Origin: Reticulascus tulasneorum
Taxonomy: Eukaryota > Ascomycota > Sordariomycetes > Glomerellales > Reticulascaceae
Assembly: GCA_001557505.1 (NCBI GenBank)
Contig: LSAX01000010.1
Coordinates: forward strand, 806,001-870,000
Direction of reading: 5' to 3'
Length of the DNA stretch: 64,000 nucleotides
The position numbers were made by a program, and so were the translations under genes. Positions 35,790-47,999 of the stretch are shown piece after piece (the first letter of the stretch is position 1; the number at the start of each line of letters is the position of its first letter). Under the pieces are notes generated by a model. That model was given only the letters and a program-made list of their open reading frames with translations, did no database searches and was not told the DNA's origin.

Positions 35790-36401
35790 TATCTCGTGTA
35801 CAAAGTCGCCTTCATCTCTGCCTCGCCTAAGATCTAAAAAGTTGGCTAATAAAGGTGTCTGGCGATACGGTCTTGACAAGTAGTCATTCTTGGCTGCGAT
35901 ATTCCGCTTTGGGACCGGAAGATACTGGCGATGCCGATTGACGGGATCGGCATGCATGAGACATGATCGTAAGGAAATATTCCGGCTGTAGTGCTATATT
36001 TCCCAAACTTGCTTGTATTTTCTCATCAGACTATTATTGCTACTGATTTTTGCATGCGTCTGCCAACGGATCCTGTGCGTGTAAATCGTGCACGAGCGAA
36101 ACGCTCTCCAAATCGAATTTTACTCCTCGGTTTACAAGTTACTAAGGTTGGTCTACATTTCGTGAACATTTGACGGTTAATCTATTACGCTGTTGTCAGT
36201 TGTCTTGGCCAAACTTGGCAACGAGCTTGGCCAGGCATTCTGGCATGCTAGTCGTCGCCATTTAGGCGGAACTGATGAAACGATATGGCTATCTCTTGGC
36301 TTACGAAAACCTTTAGATTTACCTCAACTCTAACGTGTCTTCTCACTCACATCCTCTAGAACTGGCATTCTCCTCCGAATTATGCAAATATCAACGACAT
36401 C
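35790..36401. other. Intergenic stretch, 0.6 kb
   Basis: It is the upstream flank of the SET gene. No feature is supported. Confidence 0.5.
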
Positions 36402-37819
36402 ATGGAGTTCTGCAAAACAAGATTCGGAGGGCTTCTCTGGACAGCTGGCCTGGTATTCAGCCATGGTATTCACCTAAATGGGGCGGACGCGTCGGAGGGT
36501 CACGTTGGGGAGTGTCTTTGGAATCCGTCAAGAATCCTACAATCTCAAGATCGCAAGGTTTGTCCGCTTCCCATTGATGAAGATGTTGGGCCCCAGCCTG
36601 ATAGTTGGGCTCCATGGACTCATCGACCCTACTGCGTCAATGCAACCAAGGTTCCAGGCACCAAGTTCTGCGTTTACACAAATTCTGGCCACGGAGACAA
36701 CGGAATAAGCATCATTACAACTCCTGAGATCGCAGCAGCAAGCGTCGATGAGCTGGGCGATTCCCATATGGATTCGTTTTCCACTGATCCACCATACGAG
36801 GTGGTCGACATAACTGACAAGGGTAACGGCGTCGTGGCAACTCGCCTGATCCCAAGATACCAAACTTTTATGTGGGATTACGCGGCAGTGCTAGCCGATG
36901 TTACATTCCCACGATCAGTGAGGCAGCTTCAAGGATATCAGCTTCTTCATCATGCCGCCGGCCAGTTGTTGGATCCGGATACCGTGCTGACTTTGGCAAG
37001 GAGCAATCCTGCTCGATTGTCCGATGTGGTGGAAGACGTAATGAGAACAAATTCTTTTCGTTCAGACATCGCCGGTGTTCCGCATATGGCACTTTTCCCA
37101 ATGATCTCGGTAATGTCCCTCTCAACAATGGCTACGATTCTCAGACTCGGAAACAGCATTTGCTAATTCCTTGTAAAGAGAATAAACCACGCATGCAAGC
37201 CAAAGTATGTTCCGGCAAGGCAGAAAGCTAAACATCCAACGCGCTAACAAGCCTGTAGTGCATATATGCGATTCACCCCAAAGAGCTTCTCTGCCAGTGT
37301 GGTTGCGTTCCGTGACATACAGCCGGGAGAAGAAATTAGCATCAGCTGTAAGAAGCCCGTGCTTCTGAGACACCTTCCCTAACAAAATCGATAGATATTG
37401 CCCTTGGGCTCACCCACAAAGAACGGCAAGACACCCTGTCCGGGTGGGGCTTCAAGTGCGCCTGTGATCTTTGTAATGCCTCCCCCGAGGAAGTCGAGGC
37501 ATCTGATGATCGTCGAGCCAAAGTCACGACGCTCAAAAGTGATGTAGTAAAGGCTCTCAACAGAGGCAAAGTCTACACAGCGATCAAGCTCACGAACGAC
37601 ATACTGGATATCCTCGATATTGAGGGATTGATTCCCATGTACACGGAACAGTATGAGACCTTGGCAAGAATCTACCACGCCATGGATAACAGAGAGAAGG
37701 CAGAGGAGTATGGACGTAAGGCAATCGAGATTTTGGGAGTGCATGGGTTTCTGGACCAGAGAGACCATGATTGGCATCTGCAAAATATGTTGAAAGCTTT
37801 TGATCGCGGGGCAACATGA
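36402..37819 (+). CDS. SET-domain protein with apparent signal peptide
   Basis: Four exons (36402-37109, 37179-37204, 37259-37347, 37395-37819) join in phase to 415 residues; exon 2 is only 26 nt. The N terminus MEFCKTRFGGLLWTAGLVFS is signal-like. A Cys-containing block follows (SWAPWTHRPYC, GTKFCVYTNS). The SET domain starts near residue 125 with YEVVDITDKGNGVVATRLI. It includes RINHACKPN across the exon 2-3 junction and PGEEISISY across the exon 3-4 junction, followed by a post-SET Cys cluster (FKCACDLC). A helical, TPR-like tail ends the protein. SET enzymes methylate lysine; whether a secreted form is active is unclear. Confidence 0.88.
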
Positions 37820-38419
37820 AAGATGCAGATAATTCGACTGCTGATTATGCACCTGTATCGTACGGTTTGCCTCCTAGCAAGTCATATCAAATCCATAGTT
37901 TCTAGGGCTACTTCTATGGTTGATATGAGAGATTGCATTGCCACCATCCAAGTCGGTCTCGGCTTTTCCGAGGTAGCAGGGCCCAACACAACAGCTTCTT
38001 CATAGAGTAGTGTAGGCAAATTAAGGAATTGGACATATTAGAGACTCTTGGCAATGGCTGGATAAAATCCACGGTTCCATGGGACTGGCCGTAGCACCTG
38101 TACTCTGCCGAGGTCTTATCAACGCAGAGTTTAAGAGTAAAACCAGTGACTAGCGAAGTTAGCCCGCATCGTTAACGTTTGCTATCTACGTACGACTAGA
38201 AAGTTGTTACGTCTCATGACACCCAATAGAAGCAGGCGCGCAATGTTATATCGTTGGCAAAGCTAGCGACAGTATTCAGATATTGAACATTCCTGAAAGT
38301 GCTTGTCCCCACACAGCCCTTAAACCGCAACTCAATTTGAAGCCTCCCATTCTTGTATCTCCAGTTTAACCTCCGCAGCTAATCATAACGTTATCGGGTC
38401 GCGCAATGATCAAGTCAAC
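37820..38419. other. Convergent intergenic stretch
   Basis: It lies between the SET gene and the small secreted protein gene, 3' end to 3' end. Nothing further is seen. Confidence 0.55.
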
Positions 38420-38828
38420 TCATGCAGGAGGAGTCAGAATGAGCGAGACTACATCCTGGTTGCTCCTCTTCTGGGCGGTGAGGTCGCCTGGCTTAAGATA
38501 GCAGAGGCTGGTGGAACTTTCCCAGCTGCCGGCAGCACAAGGCCTGGTCGGGTTGGTGGTCGTCCACGCATCACATGCACTAAATCAGTATGTCAGCTAT
38601 CTTGTCGACATTGCAAAACCAGGGAGAGTATTACTCAGCACAGGCAATGGGGTCCGCAGTAATCGAGGAAACCAGGTTGGTTCGAGTCCAGTACTCGATG
38701 GCGCACTGAATTTGGTAGAGGTCACCGCTGTCCGCTTGATAGAAAAGTTCGTCTGCGACAGGACAGAGCTGGGCGGCGGCACAACCGATCGAGAGGGTGG
38801 CCATGATCGCAGTGGTTAAGAAACGCAT
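38420..38828 (-). CDS. Small secreted cysteine-containing protein
   Basis: Exons 38828-38635 and 38579-38420 join in phase (GA|T) across a 55-nt GTAATA...TTTAG intron, giving 117 residues. The signal peptide MRFLTTAIMATLSIGCAAA is followed by a mature part with six cysteines (QLCPVADELF, YQIQCAIEYW, IACADACDAW, RPCAAGSWE, SLCYLKPGD). The spacing and the closing WESSTSLCYLK resemble PAN/apple-like modules of small fungal secreted proteins. It could be an effector, an adhesion-related protein or a lectin-like protein; no activity is known. An ATG nine bases upstream is also possible. Confidence 0.75.
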
Positions 38829-41356
38829 GTTGATCAATAGTGATTGGATATTGCAGCTGTATGGAGATGGTATAAGAAGCAGTGCGTGTTGTTTTGATGT
38901 CGAGGCTAGAGATAGTTTGAGGGTATGGAGGCTTTAAGTAGTTTTCTCGTCCATGTACGCGGAAGCAGTCAAGAACAATGAGAACATTGAGCCATTACGG
39001 TCCATCTATGACAACGAGGGCTGAATATTCGACCAAACACATATCGTATATCTTCAGCTGTCAGAAAACAATCGGCGTGGTATCCAAAATATGCTTTAAT
39101 CTATCATGAAGTGTTGAGCGTTGGTATCATGTACCCCAAGACATTTTCAGCTCGAAATATGCGTTGATCGCTTTCCTCATTAGTCTGCAGCACTCATGGC
39201 CCGACGCAGTGAGACTCAATGATGCCAGCTGAGGCGTCTCGAACTCCCTATTGTGTGGATGGGGGTATATCGCTTGGATATATTCAGCTCATGTTAGATT
39301 TTGCCGGACACGTGGTTGGCGCTTCTAATCAAACCTAGCTATTAGAAGTGATCAGTCCTTGCAGTGAGCTGTAGTACAACATGAATGCATCCTTAGCAAT
39401 TCATGAAATTACATTTCAACCGAATCAACGTTCTCTAAGAATAACTTGATCTATGATCAGTAGATGTGGAGAGTTTGACGTTTAGCATCAATTTCCCTCC
39501 AAGTCTTTACCTCACCAGCAGCCTCTTGAAGCATGTATCGCTGTCAGATCCCCACACTTTTCATCACTAGTTTTACACCGACTCTTGCTGAATAAGGTGT
39601 AGCAATCGGCCTGGTGATAGTAGTCGGTTATCGGGATTGAGGTAGGGGGAATATTGTAATGTACGTTGTTGTTGCTTAGGCATTTCTACTTATCAGTGTT
39701 GCGATAGCTTCTACTCTTTACACGAAATACGAAGCTGAGCTACTACTATTAGTTCTCTGTTTGAGCTTCCTACTGAGAGTTTATCTTGGGGATGTTTCCA
39801 AACTTCAAACCTCCCCACTGACCTCTAAGATGGACCTGATTAGCCCTTCAACAAGCTCCTCTGGTATCGCCGTCAGCTCCGCTTCTCGAGCAAAGGGTTC
39901 CAGTCTGCGTGTTTCCTTTGTTTGTACCCCATCTCCAATTTCAATGTTGCATCGCCGTGGAGCAGGTGCGTTACCAAGATTCCCGAAGGCAGCTGAAATG
40001 CAGCGGCGGGGTGGCATTTATGTTTTTGTGGTATAATCCGTACTCATTACTACATCTAAAGCAGAAGTCTCCAAGTACTACTTGTCAAGGACAGACCTAA
40101 AACGAGCTGATAATATCGGCAGTGGAACACTGGTATGCGTCTTTCCAAGTAGTTTCTCTCTCGTGGTAATAAGGATCTTGACCCATATTATGCAACTTTG
40201 TCAATAGTGTCGCCTAATGAAGTGGTTCCCGAAAGAGAGGTCTGGGCAGAAATCCGCGATTTCAAACAGGCAGGCATGGCATGGAATCGAGAATGATCGC
40301 GTTTAGAGGTCATTCTCAGCTTTGACCAAGGATTACTATGTTGCCAGGGGGGCTAGTTCTTTGACAGTTGATCACCTTGTGGGAATCTCCGTTAGCGCCT
40401 TGCTGTACAGGCGGGGCAAGCACTTTGGTGGCTGACGGGTTCAGGCTCAGCTCAGTGGCTGGCGAGAGCCACGCCTGAGGAGGCTCGGGCAGTGGCGGAA
40501 CAAATATATTTAATTAGGTGGTTAAAACACATAATGATGGGGATATATGGTGATAGAAGCAACCAATAAAGACAAATGGCTCCGTGGCCGGTAAGTTCAT
40601 GCTGGTAGCGGTGCGGCATCCGTGCGTTGAATGCTGCAGATGTGGCCGGGTTGGCCAACATCTATCCCCCCAAACGACCATGAACGACCATGGGGCAGTA
40701 ACCTCAGACTAGAAGATGAAATGGGCTGAACGCTCGGTCATATCATCTGAGCTTTAAGGCGTCCGATTTCTTCTCGACAGGAAGGGCTTGTCTCAACACG
40801 CGCCTTTGGAGCTAGGGTCTGAAACCTCAGCAGATCTTGATTATCAACACCACCAACCCCAAACACGGAGCACATCACAATCTGCGATCCTTCGGCGGGA
40901 GCTCTTCGTTCACAGAACCATCCAGGTTCAGACAGCAGCTGGTTGTCGGATTGCCCAGACTCCCCCCACCCCCGCAGGGCTTATCGCATTAATGCTTAAG
41001 ATTCCATTTAAGGAGGGGTTGGCAGGTGGGGAGGGGGCGGGCATACCTTCAGATATGAGAGCGTAGTATGAAAGATACGAGCGCGTTTCAACGGCAGCGA
41101 TCTTTTAGCCACGGGATATTCATGCGCTGGCGTGGGCCGCGATCACGTATACGGAATATGGCCATGTGGTCGGGGTCCCTGCCTCCGGTATTTCTGTGAA
41201 GGTATGGGTATTAGATGAGGCAATCCCCCTTCTCCGCGTCACTCTTGGATCGCAGGCTGAGGCTCTTTTTGGCTTTTTGCGACTTTCTGACGTCAACTTG
41301 GCAGCTAAAACGTTGAGATTCCAAACCCTATCGCCATCCAACCTGGGAGCAGCAAC
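38829..41356. other. Gene-poor stretch, 2.5 kb
   Basis: The only coding-like text is a 70-codon frame at 39805-40017 (-) containing FAREAELTAIPEELVEGLIR, which has an ATG but no recognised family or splice partner. The rest shows no gene. Confidence 0.45.
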
Positions 41357-42317
41357 ATGGTCGTGATAAGAAGTGCCCGAGGGGCATTGCGGGGCTCGGC
41401 GGCCCTGCTTGTAGCAATCGCATGTTCCGCTTTCACCACAGCCACCGTCCTCCCTCGCCAGCAAAACGACGCGAACCGTCCCTGGGTGACTATCGATGCA
41501 AACGGTGCTGTCCAGACAATCACTCCGACAGTCAATGGAGGGAGCAGCTTCACGGGCAGCGAAAGCTTGCCAACAGCAGATGCCAACGGCGCTGGTGCGT
41601 TTCTGGTCTGCAGTGGTGCATCCAACTTTGGCGGCCTCCGAGCACCTTTCTGTGCACCAGAGTCGAATCAGGATGTGACGGTTGGGAAGACCATTTTCAG
41701 TAAGCCGACCCAGGGCAACCAGACGTCTGAGATGCGCATCTAATCGTAAACTAGTAACCTGGGAGACCGCTTTATTCGAGTCCCCAGATACAGTACTCCA
41801 GGTTCAAGGAGACTTCAGCACCAGTGATGGTATGGGCGGGACAGAAGGCTTCACGTCGGTGGACATGGTTTCTTCGAAAGGATTCTACGCCTGGACAATT
41901 GATGAATCATACCTTCAGAATGGCAAAGCGACGGCGGTGCAATTCTTCTTCGCGTATCCGAACCAAACAGAGATTAGGGACCGTGATCCCGGACCAACGA
42001 TCCGCATTGTCCCCGCAGGCGGCTCAGGGGGAGGCCCGAACGCTGCTGTAATCGCAGTTCCCGTCGTCCTCGGACTCCTGGCCCTCGCCGGCATTGCCTT
42101 CTTCGTTCGTTGGTACGGACGCCGGAAGGGCATGTTTGGCGGAAAGAGCGGGTACGGCGTAAGGAAGAGCAGGATTCAGCGCGTCGGAGGGCCGAAAGGG
42201 ACCAACATTCGACTAGCTGATGGGACCTTTTCATCAAATCGGGGGGTTGAACCGCCCATGCCTGATGGCGGAAATGCATTCCGCAACGAGTTGCGCAGGC
42301 AGGATCAGCAACGTTGA
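41357..42317 (+). CDS. Type I membrane glycoprotein, function unknown
   Basis: Exons 41357-41699 and 41755-42317 join in phase (A|TA) to 301 residues. A signal peptide (SAALLVAIACSAFTTA) and an LPRQ site are followed by an extracellular part. That part contains GLRAPFCAPES, then VGKTIFITWETALF across the junction, a beta-sandwich pattern seen in fungal surface proteins. A single membrane segment (AAVIAVPVVLGLLALAGIAF) and a basic cytosolic tail (VRWYGRRKG) complete the protein. It may be a wall-associated or sensing protein; this is inference from topology. Confidence 0.85.
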
Positions 42318-43174
42318 GCAGGTGTGGACTTGGCCGGGTAAGAGGACGAGACGTTCTGAGTCTCTGGGATAGTGCGGGTAATTTTGGAGTTCATTTGTCC
42401 CTGGCGCTGAATATCTTCGGCGCGCGGGTCGATGGATTTGTTTCTGGTTTTAACGATGCCGAATTGGATGTCTTGAGTGTCTCAAGAAAAGACGTAATTC
42501 TTAACGAAGCCACATTGAATGCCGGCTATATCTCTTATAAGGTTAGAAACTGCATCAATCTACATCTCATAGATTGCGGCCCATTGCCCAAGCCCGAGTC
42601 AGTCGCCTTCCACCAAAGTGGGATGTGTGAACTGTGAAGGATTGGATATGGCGGTGATGCTGCAGTTTCTTCTTGCACGTCGCCAGGGGGCCAAGGTTCA
42701 CTACTCAATTGATTACCACTAGATTGTATGGCAAGCTAACGACCATGTTATCTCTGACCATACTGGTCATTGCCCGCCTTGATTCCAAGTATCTCGGGAT
42801 AATTGGCCATGGTTATGCTTAAGAGATCGTAGCCAGCCAAGCTGTTAAAGCCCAAGGTAACTTCAATCAGATCTCACGTGTAACATTCGCACATTGTGGT
42901 CTGATCTTGAGTATCACAATAATAGCCAACATCTTGTTGTCCACTCTCACATCGCTTCCAAATCCATGTTCAACTTTCAGTACGGGGGCTACCGGCACTT
43001 GTCATCAAGCATGGTCACAGTCGTGCACGTGACTGGAGGGCTCGGTGCACGGGCCATTCCACATCTCAGGGCTTGCAAACCCCAATTTTTAGCGACCTCT
43101 CAATTTGCTTCTAAACCTCAGCGAACTTTTTGCACGATCAACAACGGACTGCTCGTCAACCCCAAGCCGCAAAA
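42318..43174. other. Intergenic stretch, 0.9 kb
   Basis: It contains the 5' region of the ribosomal protein gene. A pyrimidine-rich leader precedes its ATG (TTTGCTTCTAAACCTC near 43102). No other feature is seen. Confidence 0.5.
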
Positions 43175-44113
43175 ATGAGCAACCCAGCAGTCAACAAGAT
43201 CACGGCAACTAGCCCTTCGCGGCAGAGCCCCTCCGAGCTCGAGCAGAGCATCGCCCAGGCTCTATACGACCTCGAGACCAACACTGCCGACCTCAAGGTT
43301 GCCCTGCGACCTCTGCAGTTCGTCAACGCGCGAGAGGTGAGAACCACTTGAAACAATGTCCAGCAAATATGATCCGCGATCGAACTCCTGTTCCCAATAT
43401 GCGATGGCGACGAGACGTGGCACTGCGACTGAGCGATTGGAGCGAAAGCGAAAAGCGCAATATCGTGTGGGCTCGTTCGTCTGCCTGACCTGTGGAGATT
43501 AACAATCTATAATGAATGATTTTTCTCTAGCGGAACAGGACGGGAAGCGGTCCAAGGCTTGGTCCTGGAGCTCGCATGCTGACTTTGGGATCTTTATTAG
43601 ATCGAAGTTGGCCACGGCAAGAAGGCAATTGTCATCTTTGTCCCCGTCCCTTCCCTGCAGGGCTTCCACCGAGTCCAGCAACGGTAAGCCAAACCCCCCG
43701 TACTAACCCGCAATACCTGCACACAGCATATTGACGTTTCTTTTAGCCTGACTCGCGAGCTCGAGAAGAAGTTCTCTGACCGACATGTCCTGATCCTCGC
43801 CTCCCGCCGTATCCTTCCCCGCCCCAAGCGATCCAACCGATCCCGCAACACCCAGAAGCAGAAGCGACCCCGCTCGCGAACCCTCACTGCCGTCCACGAC
43901 GCTATCCTCACTGATCTCGTCTTCCCCGTCGAGATTGTCGGCAAGCGTCTCCGGACCAAGGAGGATGGAAGCAAGCTGCTGAAGGTCATTCTGGATGAGA
44001 AAGAGCGTGGTGGTGTTGACTACAGACTCGATACCTACTCCGAGGTCTACCGAAAACTCACGGGCCGTGGTGTCACCTTTGAGTTCCCCCAGAGCGGTGC
44101 GACTGAGTACTAG
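43175..44113 (+). CDS. rps7: Small ribosomal subunit protein eS7
   Basis: Exons 43175-43336, 43601-43683 and 43747-44113 join in phase to 203 residues, the family length. Recognisable segments are [53 protein letters not shown] and the C-terminal [19 protein letters not shown] with [10 protein letters not shown]. eS7 is a component of the 40S ribosomal subunit and is needed for pre-rRNA processing. The first intron is unusually long for this window (264 nt), common in fungal ribosomal genes. Convergent with the dynactin gene, 176 nt apart. Confidence 0.97.
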
Positions 44114-44289
44114 ACTAGGATTCTAGGCATTGGCATTGCGATGGCATTGACTGGTTGGTCAAAAAGGTTCGGCGTCTAGAGATGTAGCTTGGGACTTCAA
44201 TACAGGTTGCTAAGGCATTGAAACAAAATTATATCTGAATCTACCGAATCGTAAAGTGAAATGGGGTATCATTGGTTAAAATATGGTTT

Positions 44290-46039
44290 CTAGTCTTGGC
44301 TAATTCTTCCAACTCCAAGTACACACCAATATGCCAACTCGCTCTTTTCTTGGGCTTCCTTGTCCTTGCCTGCGGCAGCTCCAACCTCGGGTTGCGCTTC
44401 CGTCTCCCATTCCATTCGTACAAACATTGGTATCTCGAGGACATCCTCATCCTCCTTTAGGCCTTCCAGATCCTCATCGCTTTCATCCTTGGGATCAGCG
44501 GGCACATCTAACTTCAGAGAAGCTGGTACGACCTCGACCACTATACTGACCCAATTGCGACCCCTTTCCCAAATTTTGCCTGCCTCTGCTTGATGGAGGC
44601 CACCTTCCTCTCCTTTCCGACGCCGCTTGTCACTGTCATCTTTCAAAGCATCATCCCACATGTCTGTGTTTGCATCAATCTCGAACTGCGGACACAGCAC
44701 TGTCACCCGGCTCGCAAAGCGTCCGGGTGTCGTAGCAGGTGTTGCAAGCGTCACTTTGACCGTCTCGAAGATGGGGTTCTTGAAAGTGAGCAGATATTGG
44801 ACTGGCTTGAGAGGTGTCAACCACTCTTCTTTCGGGATTGGTGGCCGTGCGGTAGATGGGATATTTTGAGACTCTGAGTACAGTGGTCTGATTGTTATGG
44901 TTGGGATATAACTCCCTGCCACGAGACGGATGCGGAAACGCGTGTTTGATATCTTTGCCTCTGGCTTTGTGATGATGTGTCTGCAGACCGGGCATCGCTT
45001 TGATCTTTTCGTTCGTAGAATATATGGGATAGGACGCAGCTCATCCGTAAAACGTACTCGCTCTACCTGTGCCGCATTCTGCTCGGCAGAGACCGTGTCA
45101 TCCCATGCTGAGCGACGGAGCTTTTCGATAGAGCCGGACTCGTCCAAATCGCACGACTTCAGTCCCTCGGTCGAATCGAGGGCTTCCCGCATAACCTGAA
45201 CCTTGCCTCTGGCTTGCTTGCTGCTCAGATTACTACCCGTGTACAAGTTCATGATCCTCGACAGCGACCCCGGCGATGAGAACCCTAGGTCTCCCAGGGA
45301 TGACAAGCCCGCAACCGAGGGGTTCGACTCCGCGAGCTGGGACTGATAGAAAGACTTCAAATGCGCAAACTGTAGGTCCGTGTCTAGATCGCCGTCCTGG
45401 AGAGGGGGTTCGTCGGGGTTCTCCTTTCTCCGCTCCCTGTGTTCCTTGAGCGTCAGCTTCGGCTTGCCTCCGTTTGAAAGCTTTGACAGCTGGGAATAGA
45501 TCCCGTTCGGCTTGTCGAACTTGATGCCGATTTCCGTAGAGCTCCAGTTGCAGTATGAGCACGCTAGGATGTAAGGTCCGGATGGAGCAGCCGCATTGTC
45601 GGCGGTGAGGAGGCTCGGCTCAGGGGCTGCTTCGAGGCTCGTAACAGCTAGGGGGCCTATGCAGATGGGGCACTGGAAGCAGCTCCGCGTGCATCTGTAT
45701 AATGTTAGTCCTCTGGTATTCTTCTGAGCCCTACGACTTTGGGTGCACGTGCCTGTTGCCTTCACTCTTTAGTGTGCCGCTGGGCACTTCGAACAGACAG
45801 TTCGGACAGTAATAAGTCACGATCTCTTCGTTGACACATCTGGGACAACGGATCTGGTGGCAATCTTCGCAGTACATGAGGTACTCCAGCGGATAGAGGC
45901 TGTAATTCGATCTGGGAGCTCGGGGGTCGAAGGTTCGGTCATCGTCGTCTAGCTCCCCTTGGGCTAGGGAGCTGTCCTCGGTGGAGTGTGTGTCAGAACA
46001 GGGGCATTGTATGTAGGTGTATGGAGTCAATGGCGCCAT
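44290..46039 (-). CDS. DCTN4: Dynactin subunit 4 (p62)
   Basis: Exons 46039-45753 and 45694-44290 join in phase to 563 residues. The N-terminal zinc-binding Cys clusters are clear: YCEDCHQIRCPRCV, TYYCPNCLFEVPS and, across the junction, CTRSCFQCPIC, then ACSYCNWSSTEIG. A further pair, RCPVCRHIITKPE, lies in the middle, and the rest matches the p62 family. p62 sits at the pointed-end complex of dynactin and supports dynein-driven nuclear and vesicle movement (Neurospora ro-2 type). The intron uses a GC donor (AACAG|GCACGT); no GT donor keeps the conserved frame. Confidence 0.95.
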
Positions 46040-47768
46040 CGTAGACTACATAGTGCGGCTGCTGGATTCGGAGTATCGTCGTGGGCTCTCGAGGCTACGT
46101 CAACATAAACATATGTTTGTTGGTATTTAGTCGTCGTTGAGAAGCTCATGGTATGGAATTTTGGAGACCCAGCTCTTGATAGTGTAAGATGAAGAGACAC
46201 ACTGTGCGCATCGGATTAATATGACTTCCGAGCCCCTCCAGCGTCCGCTGGCAACTTAAGGGTCCAGCCTGATGGTGGTCCTTCGAAAGTCACAGACACA
46301 GCTGAGGTTCGCTTCTGTCTGTGCCATGTCCATGTGACGTGTGGAAGAAGCTCTGATCATAGCCGAAACAACCTTTCGATCCGATTTGTGCAGCCAAGTT
46401 GAACGGAGTTGCCACTACTACTTCTCAATAGCGGGAAACCTTGGGCGGCGTCCGATGGCTTGAAGCGGATTGTCTCTCCCCCAGTTGGCCCATCTTGCCT
46501 TCGACTGGTAGGATCACCGAGTGGCCCATCAATGGCTTCACTCCACTCCGTTCGCTTATTGTTGTCTTTTCCGTTCGCTAGTGCACCTTCCCTTTGTTTG
46601 CCGCTCAACTTTATTTACCAGCGGTTTCTTTTTGACTTCGCCTGGCTGCGCTACGAAGCGAAAATATTGGGTTCCAGAACTTTGGGGCTTGAAACTCCCA
46701 GATCGCAGTAGTGCGAGCTGGCGCCCGTGAGGCTTGCTATAGTGAGACACTTAAAAGGTGCCAAAGCATTCACCCGTTTTGATGGTGCCCTAACAATGCC
46801 CCTTCAGGTTCGTCACTCCCTCCCAACTTTTAGCTACTTGAGCCACATCGGACGGCGCTTTGAAGCTTCGTAGGAAGTCTGGGGCTTAGTTTGGCGCGGG
46901 GGGATGGTGACCTTGGAGTTAAAACTGGACTTCTGGCCACTTGTCAGAGCAGTGAAGCAATGGCTGTTTCTGTCCTTCCTTCTCCCACGTTGTGCCCAGA
47001 ATCAATGGTCTCGTGTTAGGTCGCGCGAGACAGCGGGCACCACAACACCTGAGTCAGTCGAACGAGCGTTTTGGTGGTCACTGTGTTGGATCATTTAATG
47101 GAGTCACAGCATTGCATCTACGCAACAAACAAGAATACCCAGGCCCCAACGAAAAGTAAAAATGCATCCCCAATGCCACTATTCATAGATTCACCGTGGC
47201 GATTGGTCCGGCATTCTCTGGCCTCGGTATGTGGGAGTCCCGATAATGGCGATGGCGATCCCACTTGTCGTGGGTAGACAATGAGATTGGTGCAGAGGAC
47301 CCTGATCAGCGGGCAATTTAGATAACTGGCGGCGTTTGCCAGTCTCGTGCATACCGCAAACGTCCATTCGAGGTCGCACTACAGGCGCATCTTGCCCTTG
47401 GAGGTCCCTCGGAATATGTATAATCTGTACAGGCTCCGAGGAATCCAGTTATGTTCAAATTTTAACTTTAATGCATCCGCTTCGTCGACTCATTCCGACG
47501 CCTCTAGTCAACCCAGACCACAGAAGCGGCCTAACAGTCTCCAATGACGTTGAAAAGCTAAAGCCAGCCGCTAGAGATACCAAGGACTTGGAGCAGGATA
47601 AAGATTGAAGGAGGGAAATGAGCAATTCAAACTGTTGAGCACTGGTAGACATCACATGGCGTAGGCCAAGGGTTGGAATGTTTCCATTGGAAATCACACC
47701 TACATGCTCTGCTATCGATGATGCGATGATAAGGAGACAGGAGGCGGAGATGTCGCGATTGCCTCTAA
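46040..47768. other. Gene-poor stretch, 1.7 kb
   Basis: It holds the dynactin 5' flank. A frame ending at about 47608 (+) contains SNDVEKLKPAARDTKDLEQD, coding-like but without a supported start. Otherwise nothing. Confidence 0.4.
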
Positions 47769-47999
47769 GTTAATCCGTACACATTTCCAGAGGAAACATT
47801 TGAGGCTTGGACCTGGGAACTCTACGATCCGACAACACTAGCGCACAAGTTCGATGAGCCCAAAGACCTCCAAGATGATGATATCGCCAAGGCCAAACCA
47901 ACTTGGACGAATCAGGAGCGTGAATCCCCATGCAAGCGAAAGCCGAGGGCTGCGTCAAGGCGGCGATCCCCCAACTCCGGACTGTCGGCGCTAGTCTAG
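47769..47999 (+). CDS. Possible terminal exon or gene relic
   Basis: An open frame ends at TAG 47997-47999 and reads PEETFEAWTWELYDPTTLAH, DEPKDLQDDDIAKAKPTW and a basic tail CKRKPRAASRRRSP. The composition looks coding, and a TTTCCAG acceptor stands at 47784-47790, so it may be a last exon. I cannot connect it to an upstream exon, and the family is unknown. Confidence 0.3.
   Translation, partial: VNPYTFPEETFEAWTWELYDPTTLAHKFDEPKDLQDDDIAKAKPTWTNQERESPCKRKPRAASRRRSPNSGLSALV

Noticed and set aside
29603..38828. Secondary-metabolite gene cluster
   Set aside because: An MFS transporter and several accessory genes are present, but no synthase, synthetase, terpene cyclase, P450 or other backbone enzyme is seen.
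43337..43600. Possible snoRNA inside the long first intron of eS7
   Set aside because: No convincing C box/D box pair with a closing stem, and no H/ACA hairpins, could be found by eye.
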